A stretch of 64,000 bases of DNA from Phoenix dactylifera (GCF_009389715.1 NC_052402.1:17951423-18015422); one strand, 5' to 3'. Positions 1-12,057 are shown, counted from the first letter of the stretch. Numbers and translations are program-made. The notes: generated from the sequence alone by a model not told the origin.

Positions 1-2119
1 TCCTCCAAGAGCCATCTTTCTTGGGAGTGAGGAGTGCAGGTACAGCACAGGGACTCAGACTCTCACGAATATACCCTCGGGTGAAGAGTTCGTCAACTTG
101 GTGTTTCAGTTCAGTGTGCTCGTTTGGGTTGAGTCTATGGTGGGGAAGATTTGGCAAGGACGCTCCAGGGATGAGATCAATTACGTGCTGGATATCACGC
201 ATTGGAGAGAGTGCCTCTGGAAGATCAGTTGGGAAAACAGAGTGAAACTCCTCCAACAGAGGAACTACGGCGGCCGGATGCTTGACATTTGACTCCACAT
301 TGAAAACTCTAGCCACAAGGGCGAACACAGGTGAATGGCTTTCGATATCTTTCATTACCTCTTTCGAAGTAATGATGTGAAGTGACTTATCTCTTCGTGG
401 TGTAACATCCTTCATCTCAGGACCGGACTCTCTAGGAGGCAATGAATTCAGTATAATTTTCCGACCCTGGAACATAAAGCTACACGAATTTGACTGACCA
501 TGAAGTGTGACATCCCTATCGTATAACCAAGGTCTTCCTAGAATGACTTGACCTACGTCCATTGGAAGGCAGTCGCACCAAATCTCGTCTTTATAAGATA
601 GGAATTGAATCGGGACAAGGCATCTTTCTGATACCGAAATGGACGTCTTATCTACCCAGGCTACTTTATATAGATTAGGATGAGGGGTAGACTTCAGGCC
701 AAGGCGAGAAACAACTCCAGATGCAATGGCATTGATGCAACTCCCGCTATCAAATAAGATTTTGCATGTTTTACCATTGATCTTAATAAGTGTATAAAAT
801 AGGGAGGTTCTACGCCAGTCTTGTTCGGTCTTTGTTTGGGCTAGTGTGCACCTAACCACATGGAGCCTATGGTTTTGGTCATTCCTATCAGTGGGCTCAT
901 TTTGGTATTCAGTTTGAACAAACTCTAACCCGGTCTTTTCGTCTCCAAAGTCATCTACAAAATCTTCGATGTTTGGTTCATAGACTTCTTCGACACATTC
1001 AGTATCCTGGGTTCCTGCTTCCAGTTCAGTCATTAAATAGGTCTTGGCATTACATTGAGATGCAATATGGCCAAACTTTTGGCACCTGAAATACTGGGTT
1101 TGGTTTCTTAAGGGCGGGTTGGACCCTAATATGCCTTTTCCTTTATCAGTTGATGTACTTTGAGCAGGCACCGGGAACGTCCTAGTTGGTGTTTGGCTAG
1201 AACCGGGCTGGAAAGGATGGTTGGAGAGTGGTCTGGGTTGTGGGAGATAGCTTTGATTAGGTCGGGCTCCTCAGGGTAGGAACCGAGAGTCGGTACGTCT
1301 CACTACAGGGACTCGTAAAAAACTATCCACATCTTGAGCCAATTGGTATGCCTGGCCAAGGGTAGTAATCTCTCGGAGGATCAATTCTCTCTGGATCTCC
1401 TCGCGGAGTCCTGCCCGAAATCTAGAAAGAGTAACAGTCTCCTCTTCGATTACATTGCACCTCATGTGAAACTCCTCAAATCGTGCAATGTAATCGGCAA
1501 CAGTTGAAGTTCCTTGAGTTAGTTTCTGCCACCTATCCATAAGGCGTTGTCGGTAAGAGAATGGCAGATACTTCTCATTCAGTTTTTCTTTCATATCCTC
1601 CCAAGTGGTGATGCGTGGAAGCCTCTGGGTCTCACGCCGATGTTCAACGTTATGCCAGTACCAGTGAGCTTGCCTAATAAGCTTCATTTTGGCAAACCGT
1701 ACTTTTCTATCATCAGTCATATCGTACCACTCAAAATAATTATCCATGGCTGCTCTCCAATCAAGGTACACGCTCGGCTCTAATTGACCAGCAAATGTGG
1801 GGGCATCTACTCGTACGATACGAAGTAGTCGCTCATCAAGATCGCGCTGGTGATCAGGAGGAAGTTGGTTCCTAGGAGGATGGGGAAAAGCTACCGGTGG
1901 TGTAGCCAAACCAAGCTCGGGGTAAGCTGCGATTGGGGTTGACGGTTCAGGATTCGTAGGATGTTGCACTAGAGCACGGATCTCTCGTTTGAATTCGTCT
2001 TGATCAGCTCGTAATGCAGCTAATTGTTCCAAAATATCTTGTAGAACTCTAGGATCCATGGTGGGTAAGGAAGCCTGAGAATCAGTGAGGAGGTACTCTC
2101 TACCACTACGGGTTGGCAT
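1..2119 (-). pseudogene. gag-protease-RT polyprotein of element A (one in-frame stop, open at window edge)
   Basis: Translation from 2119 leftward gives a retrotransposon gag domain (about residues 95-270; WRAAMDNYF, TWEDMKEKL, TSTVADYIARFEEF). The frame is closed by a TGA at 1271-1273, then stays open in the same frame to position 1. Past the stop there is a CCHC-type knuckle (FRCQKFGHIASQC, near 1050-1090), an aspartic protease active site (LFDSGSC, near 740-770), the GRPWLYDRDVTLHG region, and finally the start of reverse transcriptase ending in LTPKKDGSWR at the window edge. The single stop could be a CGA-to-TGA change or, less likely, a programmed gag/pol boundary. It provided structural and replication proteins for the element, not a host function. 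Confidence 0.85.
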
Positions 2120-3436
2120 GCAGGGACTACTCTAGTTGGTGATATGATATGCGATGCTACTATTGAACCCTAATCTACCAAATGCAATGCAAGACAACCT
2201 ACTAATGCAATCTATTATGAATTCGGAAATCAGCAAATTTTCACAAGAGTAACTTAAAATTAAATGTTACTAATTTGTACTTTGGTTATTTCAGAATTAA
2301 AGTAGAAAATTAGTCACTATAAGAAATTAGGTTGCAAGCACGTTTTACGGTCATTCAAAGTCCGAAAGTAATCTGATCTATGGATGTTGAGAACTATCCT
2401 GTCGCGAAGGTGTGCTAATTTAATACTTAGATTTAAATGGTAGGTAGGACAGGTGTGGTGTTAAATGTTCTGGGTTTTGCAGTTTGACAAGAAAATAAGT
2501 TTCAAAATAGGATTGTCATGCAAGAGAACTAGAACATAATTAGATAAACAAGCCCAAAAGGAGGAAAAACCTGATACCTGTGGCGGATACAGTCAATCAG
2601 AATCATGTACTCGTGGGATGGGGCGACGGTCGGGGTGGGGTGAGTTGGCTCGTCGGATGGCGTGAATCTGGTCGAGTTACAGCAACTTGGGGGCCTGCTG
2701 AACCTGTCAACTATGGGGTGTACTGTGTGGTGTGGCTAGCGGGCCTGTAAATGAGGGAGGCTTGTGAGTTGATCCTTGAAGCAGTGGGCAGACCTCCAGT
2801 CAGTTGGGCCGCAGGTGATGCGGTGGGCCCTGGATCGAGCGTGGGTGTGGGCGCGGCCTGTAGAGTGATGGTTGGGCTCTGAAGAGGGGACGGGCCTGTT
2901 GATTGATCCGTGAGGGACCGTGATCCTGGGGACCGAAACCTGGAGAGCTACACTGTGGCGGTTGAGGGGTGGAGGCGGGGTGATGTCGCTCGGCGGAAGG
3001 AGGAGCGGCGGGCGGCGCTGAAGAAGACGAGGTAGAGCGCGGCGGGCGGCGGGCGTCGACTGGAACGTCGGTGAAGGCGGAGCGACACGGGCGGAGGAGC
3101 TCTCGGCGGCGAAGGCGGAGCGACACGGGCGGAGGAGCTCTCGGCGGCGAAGGCGGAGCGGCACGGACGGCACGGGCACAGGGGCGGCGCGGGCTCAGTT
3201 GACGGAGGAGAAGGCGTCGGCAATGGCGTCGGCGGCGGAAACCTTTAGGGTTTCCCTTTGACAGAAACAAAGGTTTTTTTTTTTTTTAAAGGAACACGTG
3301 CAGGTCACGTGATCCGAAGGGATCTTTTTTTTTTTTTTTTGAACCTTAACGGGTTCGGGTTATCGGTTTCGGGTTTCGGGTTTCGGACGAAACCCGCTCC
3401 GATAACTGTGAAGACCAGCACGTGCAGATCACGTGA

Positions 3437-3474
<38 letters not shown>

Positions 3475-4290
3475 TTGTTGGATGTGGACCCGGGCTAACG
3501 GGTTTTGGGTAACGGGTTTAGACTTACCCGTTACCTACTTCGTCTTCAACCTCCCGATTGATTCGGGAGAACGGTCCGGTCGCTTCGGCGGTGGATGCGG
3601 AACGGCCGAACGGCGTGGTGACGGAGCTTGCGGCCGCAGCTCCGTGGTCGAAGGCGACAGGCGGCGGCCGGTCGTAGCGGCGGCCGGGATCCCCTGGGCG
3701 CGGTGGTCGGCGGGTGCGTCGATAGTGCCGAGGGACAATGCTGAAAATTATTCGGCGACGCTCTTCTTCTTTCCGGCAGCGGGAGTCACTCGTGGCCCTT
3801 CGACACGCTCCGGTGTCCGTGGTCGAGGTACGGCGTAGTACTCGTGCGGCCACAAGAATCCGGGGATCCGGCGACGCTCGGCCATACACCGGCTGACGGT
3901 GGTTGCAGGTGGTGGGGGCAGCGGCGTTGCAGGAAGGGGTCCGGCGGAGCTGTTGGAAATAGGTGGTTGCGGGAGGGAGGGGCCCGGTGGAACTGCTCAG
4001 CCACGGGGAAGATTTCCCTTCTCTTTTTTTTTTTTAAACACTGACAGAGAGAAAGAAGAGGAAACCGAGAGAAGCCCGGTGACCCAGGGGTTGTTCCCCT
4101 CTGTCCTTCCTTGTGAGACCCGAGAGAGCGAGAGATCTTTTGTTTTTTTTTGTTTTTTTTTTTTTTTGCTCTCGGTTTGGATGAAATGGCCAGGAGATGG
4201 AAGTGCTACACTGCTTTCACCTGACGGCAGCCCACAGGAACTATGGCCCTGATGGATCGGGCTTTGGCAGCAGTGGCAAAACCCTCCAAT
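2120..4290 (-). other. Leader region of element A, no credible gene
   Basis: This stretch lies between gag and the primer-binding site. It is AT-rich near gag and strongly GC-rich from about 2,730 to 4,000, with T-tracts at about 3273-3288, 3325-3340 and 4140-4168. The open frames here are low-complexity (Pro/Ser/Arg or Gly/Arg rich) and open on both strands, as expected of GC-rich non-coding DNA. It may hide another decayed insertion, but I could not find paired ends. Confidence 0.5.
3441..3472. repeat. (TA)n microsatellite
   Basis: A pure alternating AT tract of about 32 bp within the leader of element A. Confidence 0.9.
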
Positions 4291-4305
4291 GCTCTGATAC
4301 CAAGT

Positions 4306-4673
4306 TGATGCCGCACCAATTCTGGAGAAAAACTTCAGTGGGATTTTAAATCAGAACAGAAGAAGAGGGAGAAGAGAAAGAGGAGGAGGAGGAGAAGAGG
4401 GAGAAGAGAAGACGAGAGGAGGAGAATAGGTGGGGAGAAAATTTCTTAATTCTTCATTAATCCTAATCAACATAAAAGTTCCCTATAAATAGGGCCCAAT
4501 AAGAACAATTAAAATAAACCCCTTACACAAAATAGAACCCACAAATAAGCCCTAAAATGCAAATGAGTCCAGAAATAAAATAAACCACAAATAAACCCCT
4601 GAATGCAAATAAACCCAGAAATAAAATAAATAAATATGCAAATAAGATGGGGACCTAGCTGATGTGCCCATCA
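4306..4673 (-). repeat. 5' LTR of element A
   Basis: On the minus strand it begins TGATG (4673) and ends CATCA (4306), a perfect 5-bp terminal inverted repeat, and is followed by the Met-type primer site. Length is 368 bp. It contains a purine-rich stretch (4365-4440) and several near-repeats of the pattern aaataaaccc (4510-4630). The boundary was set from the terminal dinucleotides and primer-site position because the partner LTR is outside the window. Confidence 0.7.
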
Positions 4674-5220
4674 GTCTGGGAACGCTCTATCGACCTGCGA
4701 TGCTTTCCGAGGTCGAGGGAGTTTGGGACTCTATGGTCGACCCTCGGGGCATCCCGACCTTAGTCGAGAAATCGTGCGCCAGGTCGAGGGGTCTGGAAAC
4801 GCTCTATCGACCTGCGACGCTTTCCGAGGTCGAGGGAGTTTGGGACTCTACGGTCGACCCTCGGGGCATCCCGACCTTAGTCGAGGAATCGTGCGCCAGG
4901 TCGAGGGGTCTGGGAACGCTCTATTGACCTGCGACGCTTTCCGAGATCGAGGGAGTTTGGGACTCTACGGTCGACCCTCGGGGCATTCCGACCTTAGTCG
5001 AGGAATCGTGCGCCAAGTCGAGGGGTCTGGAAACGCTCGCTTCCCGAGGTCGAGGGAGTTTGGGACTCTACGGTCGACCCTCAGGGCATCCCGACATTAG
5101 TCGAGGTCTCAAATATGGGGCCAAGGGCTCATCGTCGATTGGGTGGCGCTTCTCGAGGTCGAGGGAGTTTGAGACTCTACGGTCGATGCTCGGGGCATCC
5201 CGACCTTAATCGGGATATCT
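4674..5220. repeat. 117-bp tandem repeat array
   Basis: Three full units start at 4674, 4791 and 4908 with an exact 117-bp period. A shortened fourth starts at 5025, and a fifth, more diverged part covers about 5150-5215. Each unit carries gaggtcgaggg, gggactctacggtcgaccctc and gggcatcccgacctta. Because 117 is a multiple of three, stop-free frames run through the array, but no known protein is recognisable. It lies downstream (minus strand) of the gag of element C and is probably part of that element's 3' region. Confidence 0.85.
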
Positions 5221-5282
5221 GAGGATCACAAACGACCCAATATTAGAAGAGATAATCATAATCATTGTAAAGAGGCAAATCA

Positions 5283-6247
5283 TTATAAAGAGGAGACTGG
5301 ATCCATGCTCCTGATTGCCTGGACCACAGCATCATCGTGAGGGGTCTCAACCCCTTCCAAATCCTCGTCCGAGAACGAGATGACTTTAGAAGTGCGCGGG
5401 CGCTTTGGGGAGATTTCTTCTTGGGCTGACCCTCCAGCCGAGGCTCCTCCAATTACATTGATGGTGCCGGCGATAGGTCTGTTGTCATCCGGATTTTCGG
5501 GCATTGTGGCGTTTTCCACTGGCCTTCTTTCCTCACGTCGGTTCCTTACGAACCGATTGAGTACTCCGCGGCGAATAAGCGCCTCAATCTCATCCCAGAG
5601 CTGAAAACAGTCCTCCGTGTCGTGCCCGTGGTCTCGGTGGAAGCGACAATACTTCCTAGGATTGCGGAAAACTCCTGTATCCCGCATAGGAGGCGGAGGT
5701 GGGAAGAAGTCCCGACCCTCAACCTCCATCAGAATCTCGGCCCGGGGTGCATTGATAGGAGTGTAGTTCTCGTACCTCCCCGGGTGCGTCCGAGGGTCGT
5801 AGTGGGGACCTTGGCTGAGGCGGGGACCTCTGTCGAGGCTGTCCCCGCTGTCGAGGCGGGCTTCTCAGCCGAGGGAGGTTCTTCTCTCGGCGGCTTCTTT
5901 GGCGGCCGCGCTCCTCACGGCGTTTCTTCTGCTTCTTTGAAGCTGGTTCAGTTGCACCCCTCCTGGAGGCAATAGCCTCCTCGGCCTTAGCATACTTCCG
6001 AGCTCGGGCCAGCATCTCGGTGAAGTCGGCAGGGAAGCTTTTCTCAATAGAAAAGAGGAATCTGTAGGAACGAGCCCCAGTTTTTTAAAGCCGACATGGC
6101 TATTGACTGGTCCAGCTCGCGGACTTCCCACGTGGTGGCGGTGAAGCGGTCAAGATACTTCTTGAGGGATTCCCCCTCCTTCTACTTGATATCTAGGAGG
6201 GAGTCCGATGTCCGCCGCTGACGTCGGCTGGCAGCAAAGTTGGTAGC
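5283..6247 (-). pseudogene. C-terminal half of gag, element C
   Basis: On the minus strand the sequence resumes exactly where the fragment at 15027 stops (…LGRQF | ATNFAAS…). It continues through a TSDSLLDIK motif, an in-frame TAG at 6182-6184, a frameshift between about 6060 and 6090, a KYAKAEEA region, and a zinc-binding motif YCRFHRDHGHDTEDC (near 5640-5675). It ends at TAA 5283-5285. Stop and frameshift make it non-functional. Compare the N-terminal half at 15027-15801. Confidence 0.82.
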
Positions 6248-6250
6248 GAA

Positions 6251-7061
6251 GCTCGGACGCGGCGTCGGAGGCTGATCCGTCTGGAAGCTGGGAGGAATCG
6301 TGGAGGAGACGTGATCACGGGATTACAGATTGGAGCAGGGATGCTGCGGGATGGGCTTGGGGTCTCTCTGTGAGGCGGGATCAACGGGAGGAAGGTGGAC
6401 GGCCCTGATGCAAGGAGGGAGGAAGAAGATAAACAGTGGGATTAGTTTATTTTTTTTTTTTTTTGTAACACTGTTCATATGAACAGTGTTTTCACGGGAC
6501 ACTGTTCATATGAACAGTGAATCATGGATATTCAATTATTATTATTATTATTATTTTTGTTTTAAAATTATAAATTTTATATGAAGGCAGGTAAGGAATT
6601 GGTTGGGAATTGACTTTGGGTTTGAGGTGGGTCATGATCGTTGATTTGCTTGAACTTACTCTCGAGCCCAATGTTTTTAAATTTAATTCAACTTCAGACG
6701 GACTCAACAAGGCTAAAAGCAGGACCGTGACTTAATAAAAGGGTTAATCAAATATTTTCCATATAATTATAACTTTCAATCTAACAGGACCAAAGCCCAT
6801 TTAATTATACCTTAGCTTGATCAATTCCATCAGGTTAATAATCGGGTCAACACAATCTCCTCCTTATATGTTTTTATGAAAGATTCAACCAGAGAGAGAC
6901 AAGTTCAGAGTCTGTTTAAGAAAAGTATTATTTACCTCTTACCTAATTTAAATTTATTTCAATGTTTATTCAATTTCATGGTAAAAAGTAGTTATCCGTT
7001 TAAGAACATTGATAAGTGCTATGGAAAGAATATTAAATTATAGATTAATCAGCACTTATCA
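6251..7061 (-). repeat. 3' LTR of element B, truncated
   Basis: About 811 bp, matching 14202-15026 of the other LTR over its whole length. The remaining roughly 1.28 kb (equivalent of 12921-14201) is missing, and the sequence passes directly into host gag. It carries an (ATT)n tract near 6535-6556 and two perfect palindromes at 6467-6490 and 6500-6519. Confidence 0.85.
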
Positions 7062-8556
7062 CACCCCCAAACCTATGTTTTGCTAGTCCTCGAGCAAAAT
7101 AAAACTAGAAAAGAAAATTCTAACTCACTTTCGCAGGCATCGCGATTGCATTTACCATATGCAACAAGGCTTTAAACCCCTAGGTTACCCTAGTGGACGA
7201 GTTATAGTCTCGTGAGGGTTTTCAGTGAAGATACCCACAAACTTCAATATTAAATAAATCATTTATTATTATATTATTATTTTTTTTTTTTTTCGATTGA
7301 TCTATAAGTGAAAATCAAATTCCAAATGCATACTAGTAAAGAATTTCAAAAACTCTTTTTTTTTTATATTAAAATCTAATTTAAGATACATAAATGATAA
7401 GAATTTCAAAACACACGGTTTTATTTACTAAGTCAGCCCAAATTCTAGGTCAAGATGCAATTCAAGTTGAAGTCATTAAGTTTCCGTTAGGGAGTTGTAA
7501 GACTTATTTATACTGGAGTGCTCGGTGAAATCTGGACCGTACCCAAGCTAAGAGTTCGGATCTCCAAAATATTGCTAATACCAGTAGTTTCCAAGGATTG
7601 GTCGGAAGGACCTACTCACTGATTCAAAATCATCTTATCTGCAGGATTTCGAGAGTTGTGGATGTTTACTTTAGTACTCACGGGCTTTATCTGTAATATT
7701 CAGTTTACTCGAATTTTCTACAACGACGGCTTTCACACTATTGTTTTTCGGTCAATACAGCTCTTTTTTTTCTTTTTTTAAAAGATATATAAATTGTGCA
7801 CTTTTACTCTTGTGGTGATTTCTCCGTGTAACGAGCAATCAGTCGACAACTCTCACACCAGTTGGCATAAGGTGTCGGGCATCAAGACTCCTACGGACTT
7901 ATGCTCGGAGTCCTCATCACAAGCCCACTTGACCTTTGACAATAGGTAGCCCTTTTCGATGTTCCTGACTAAATCCTTTTTATTGATTTTTTTTTTTTAA
8001 TATTGGATTAGATAAGTATGATTCATCAGGGTCCAAGGTTGCTACTATACTATCAACATAATGTCGAGCCTAGACCTTAGAAGGGTCGGCCAGTGTGTAG
8101 TGAAATTCCAAAGTATTAATTAGCTTACAACTCCCTAAGAGAGACTTAATAAAAAGAACTTAAATTTGTATTACTTCCCACTAGTCATTGGGCTTTTAGA
8201 TTTTATATACCTTGTGTGTTTATCATTCTCGCATAAATGTATATAAATTAGGTTTTTTTTTTCTTTTTTTAACAAACTTTTTTTTTATTATTATTTTATG
8301 AAAATAAACACATTTTTTTTAAAAAAATTATTTTTAATTTTTAATTTTTTTTTAAAGATGATTTTTTTTTATTATTTTTTTTATTTTTTTTTTGATGAAA
8401 ATCAAGATGAATACCCCCAAACCTAAACCTAACATTGGTCCTCATGTTAAGAAATAATCTAAGAGAATTGGGGTTGCCTCCCAACAAGCGCTAAGTTATT
8501 GTCTTCAGCCAGACACAGTGGGTCCTTAATTATTTTGATAAACAGGGTTCGTTAAA
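7062..8556 (-). other. 3' untranslated region of element B
   Basis: AT-rich DNA with many T-tracts lies between the end of the integrase remnant and the 3' LTR. The strip at 8405-8510, which includes ggggttgcctccca, is the kind seen downstream of pol in Athila-type elements. No env-like or other coding frame was found. Confidence 0.6.
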
Positions 8557-10431
8557 TTAAGGGATTCGATCAATTGCCCGTCGGCAACACATTCTACATA
8601 AGGTTTTAACCTTTGACCATTGACTTTTAAAAACATGTCCACCATTGAGGTGTTGGATCTCTACTGCACCATAAGGAGAAACCTTTTTCACTACGAATGG
8701 TCCATCCCACCTAAGAGCCGAAAGTTTACCCGGGAAGAGTCGCAACTTGGAATTGAACAGCCAAACCTTTTGACCAGGTTCGAAGGACTTACGGTTAATA
8801 TTTTTATCATGAAAAGCCTTAGTCCTTGCTTTATAAATTTTAGCATTTTCATAAGCCTCATTACGCAATTCTTCAAGTTCACTTAGTTGGAGTTTTCAGT
8901 GAGGACCAGCTACTGCCATGTCTAAGTTAAATTTTTTTATAGCCCAGAAAGCTCTATGTTCAAGTTCTACCGGTAAGTGACAAGCTTTACCAAAAACTAA
9001 TCGGTAGGGGGACATGCCAATAGGAGTTTTGTAGGCAGTACGGTAAGCCCAGAGTGCATCATTTATCCTTTGAGACCAATCTTCCTATCGGGACGTACCG
9101 TTTTCTCTAAGATGTGTTTTAACTCTCTATTGGACACCTCGACTTGTCCACTCGTTTGGGGATGGTATGGGGTAGCAACTTTGTGGGTGATATTATATTT
9201 GCGAACCAAAGCCTCGAAAGATCGGTTGCAAAAATGAGATCCCCCATCACTGATAATGGCTCGGGGTGTACCAAAACGACAAAAGATGTTTTCATGTAAA
9301 AATTTAATCACAACCTTGTGGTCATATCAGTTTTAGTGGCGACAGCTTCTACCCATTTTGAAACATAATCAACCCCTACAAGAATATATTCGAAACCAAA
9401 AGATGGCGGGAAAGGGCCCATAAAGTCAATACCCCAGACATCAAATATTCTACAATTAAATAGGATTGAGAGGCATCATATCTCTACGGGAGATGGTACC
9501 CATCCGTTGGGCACCGTTCACAAGTTTGGCAAAAGTTATGGGCATCTTTGAAAAGTGGTGGGCCAATAAAATCCACTTTGTAAAACTTTTGCTGCAGTTT
9601 TTCTACCCCCAAAATGTCCCCCCACCAAGCTTGTGAATGGCAGAATGAAAGAATACTTTGAAATTCGCATTCGGGGACACATCGACGGATTACTTGATCG
9701 GGACAATACTTGAATAGATCGGGATCATCCCAATAATAGAACTTACTTGTGGAAAAGAATCGGTTCTTGTCTTGAGTTGACCAATCATCGGGAATTCGTC
9801 CTATGGCAAGGTAATTTACTATGTTTGCAAAACCATGGCGTTTTCAATTCCTTGTACCCAAATAATTGTTCATACTGGGAAAGCATCATGTAAGGGGTGA
9901 GGTATTCTTAGAGGGTTCAAGAAGAATCCTAGATAAGTGGTCTGCTACGACATTTGCAGTTCTTTCTTGTCACGAATTTCTAGGTCGAATTCTTGTAGTA
10001 AAAGAATCCATCGAATCAGACGGGGTTTGGTGTCCTTCTTTGCAAGAAGGTGTCGAAGGGCAGCATGATCAGTGATACGGTAACTTGGATCCTAATAGGT
10101 AAGATCGAAACTTGTCTAGTGCGAATACTACCGCTAGCAATTCTTTCTCAGTGGTGGTGTAGTTTAATTGTGCATCTGGAGTGCTTTACTAGCATAGTAA
10201 ATGACATGAGGTACTTTATCTAGCCGTTGCCCTAAGACTGCCCCAATAGCATAGTCGGATGCATCACACATTAGTTCAAATGGAAGGGTCCAATTAGGGG
10301 GCCGTATGATAGGTGCAGTGGTCAATTTCGAGCGAAGACTTTCAAATGCCTCCTCTCATGCTTTATCAAAGACCAAAGGGAGTGTCCTTGGCCAGAAGAT
10401 TGCACAAGGGTTTGGAAATCTTACTGAAATC
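8557..10431 (-). pseudogene. RNase H / integrase remnants of element B
   Basis: Three broken blocks lie downstream of the reverse transcriptase. RNase H and zinc-binding remnants (about 9311-10431) are in shifting frames. An integrase core fragment at 9063-9311 has IISDGGSHF and [16 protein letters not shown], carrying the second Asp and the Glu of the DDE triad. An integrase C-terminal fragment at 8557-8868 has FEPGQKVWLFNSKLRLFPGK and LRWDGPF. Frameshifts separate them all, so the integrase is dead. Confidence 0.82.
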
Positions 10432-11658
10432 CTAAATGAAGTGACGGTAGAAACCAGCATGGCCAAGAAATGATCGGATTTGTTTCACAGTTTTGGGTGG
10501 GGGGAGATTGGAAATAAGATCGACTTTGGCTTTATCTACTTCAATGCCCCTCTTGGACACGACGTGTCCTAAAACTATGCCTTCTTGAACCATGAAATGG
10601 CTCTTTTCCCAACTTAATACTAGGTTGGTCTCCTTACATCTTTTCAAAACTAAGGTCAAATTGTTCAGACAATCATCAAAAGATAGGCCAAAAACTGAGA
10701 AATCATCAATGAACACTTCTAGAAAGTTTTCCACCATATCTGAAAAAATGGCCATCATGCATCGTTGAAAAGTTGCGGGTGCATTGCATAGTCCAAAAGG
10801 CATCCTCCTATATGCAAATGTCCCAAATGGGCAAGTAAAAGTGGTTTTCTCTTGATCGTCCGGGTAAACAGGTACTTGATTATATCCAGAATAACCATCT
10901 AAGAAGCAGTAGAAACCTTGACCAGCCAACCGTTCCAAAATTTGATCTATGAAAGGTAGAGGGAAATGGTCTTTCCTAGTCATCAAATTAAGTTTTCTGT
11001 AGTCAATACACACGCGCCAACCCGTGGTTGTGCGTGTTTGTATCAATTCTCCTTCCGTATTTTCAACCACAGTGATACCTGATTTCTTGGGTACCACTTG
11101 TGTCGGACTCACCCACTTACTATCAGAAATTGGATAAATGATTCCGGCATCTAATAACTTCACCACTTCTTTCTTGACTACCTCCTTCATATTAGGATTG
11201 AGTCTTCTTTGCATTTCTCGGGTGGGCTTTGCATCATCTTCGAGATGAATTCGATGCATGCAAACAGAGGGGTCAACCCCTTTCAAATCGGCTACAGACC
11301 ATCCTATGGCATGTTTATTCTCTTCTAGTACCCTCAAAAGTTTACCCTCCTGTTCAGTAGATAAGTTGGCTGCGATAATTACAGGGAGGCTATCTTCTGG
11401 TCCTAGAAAGGCATACTTAAGATTTGTTGGAAGTGGCTTTAACTCAAGTTTAGGTGGTGAATCAATGGAAGGACAAAGTGGCGTGCTAGCAATGGGAGGA
11501 AGAGGTTCAGGTTGGCTCTTCCAAGGAAGGGAACTCACTGGAGATTGATTGTCAAGTAAGATGTTAACTTCTTCTATGGCCTTGTCTATATCAAAGTTGT
11601 CAATGTCAAAATGGGCCAGACATACCTCTAAGGGGTCATCTGCTAAGAATTCAGCCAT
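10432..11658 (-). pseudogene. Reverse transcriptase domain of element B
   Basis: A 408-codon open frame on the minus strand. Recognisable RT motifs run from about residue 160: WRVCIDYRKLN, PLPFIDQILERLAG, FLDGYSGYNQ, FGLCNAPATFQRCM and the catalytic FIDD (normally Y/F-x-D-D) near residue 320. It is cut off by TAG at 10432-10434, after which the same frame goes on with recognisable sequence (DFSKISKPL), so the stop is secondary. No protease precedes it; the gag remnant at 11695-12057 lies only 36 bp upstream. That points to an internal deletion of the rest of gag and protease. Confidence 0.88.
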
Positions 11659-11694
11659 TGCTTAGCTCTATCTTTAAGGGAGAAGGGGAATAAT

Positions 11695-12057
11695 CTAAGT
11701 TTTTAAAGCATCATCAGTGAAATTTTGAATCTTGACAGTGGTGCAAATCTCAAGAAATTCATCTAGGTGTTTATATGGGTCTTCATTGGTGAGCCCATAA
11801 AAAGATGGAAGCATTTGGATCACACTAGACTTTATTTCATATTGTACCGCTGCTACTTCAGGTAATCGAATGCAAGATGGGAAAGTGTAAATGGTGGGAG
11901 TAAAGTACTCCCTCAGGAGTTTGGGTTGTTCTTCAGCCATCTTAAGAGGTGGGGATGATCCTAATGTTTTGATCTTAGCTCGAATGTTCCTAAGGGTTCG
12001 TTCTATTTCAGGGTCAAAAGGTAATAGGTTTTGTACTCTAGAACGACTACCGTGCAT
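11695..12057 (-). pseudogene. Gag N-terminal fragment of element B
   Basis: A 120-codon frame containing MLPSFYGLTNEDPYKHLDEF, a pattern typical of the N-terminal gag of Athila-type elements (…LP-F-GL--EDP--HL-EF). The family gag is several hundred residues longer; here only the start is left before the RT frame. It is probably the product of an internal deletion rather than a separate gene. Confidence 0.75.

Larger units (their letters stand above)
1..4673 (-). mobile_element. Ty3/gypsy LTR retrotransposon A (chromovirus-like), 5' portion
   Basis: The element reads leftward and leaves the window at position 1. Its 5' LTR is 4306-4673. A primer-binding site complementary to initiator tRNA-Met (TGGTATCAGAGC on the minus strand) lies at 4291-4302, three bases inside the LTR. 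A leader of about 2.2 kb precedes gag (start at 2119). Zinc knuckle, aspartic protease and the first part of reverse transcriptase follow down to position 1. The gag type and Met primer suggest a chromovirus-type gypsy lineage; that assignment is inference. It appears inserted in the 117-bp tandem repeats of element C; the target duplication would be GTCTG at 4674-4678, but the other end is outside the window. Confidence 0.82.

Noticed and set aside
2736..3270. Minus-strand frames of 91-156 codons
   Set aside because: Low-complexity Pro/Ser/Arg frames in a GC-rich leader; three frames overlap and none has a domain.
4664..5100. Tandem-repeat protein of 87-125 codons
   Set aside because: Open only because the repeat period is 117 bp; starts within the repeat and is unlike any recognised family.
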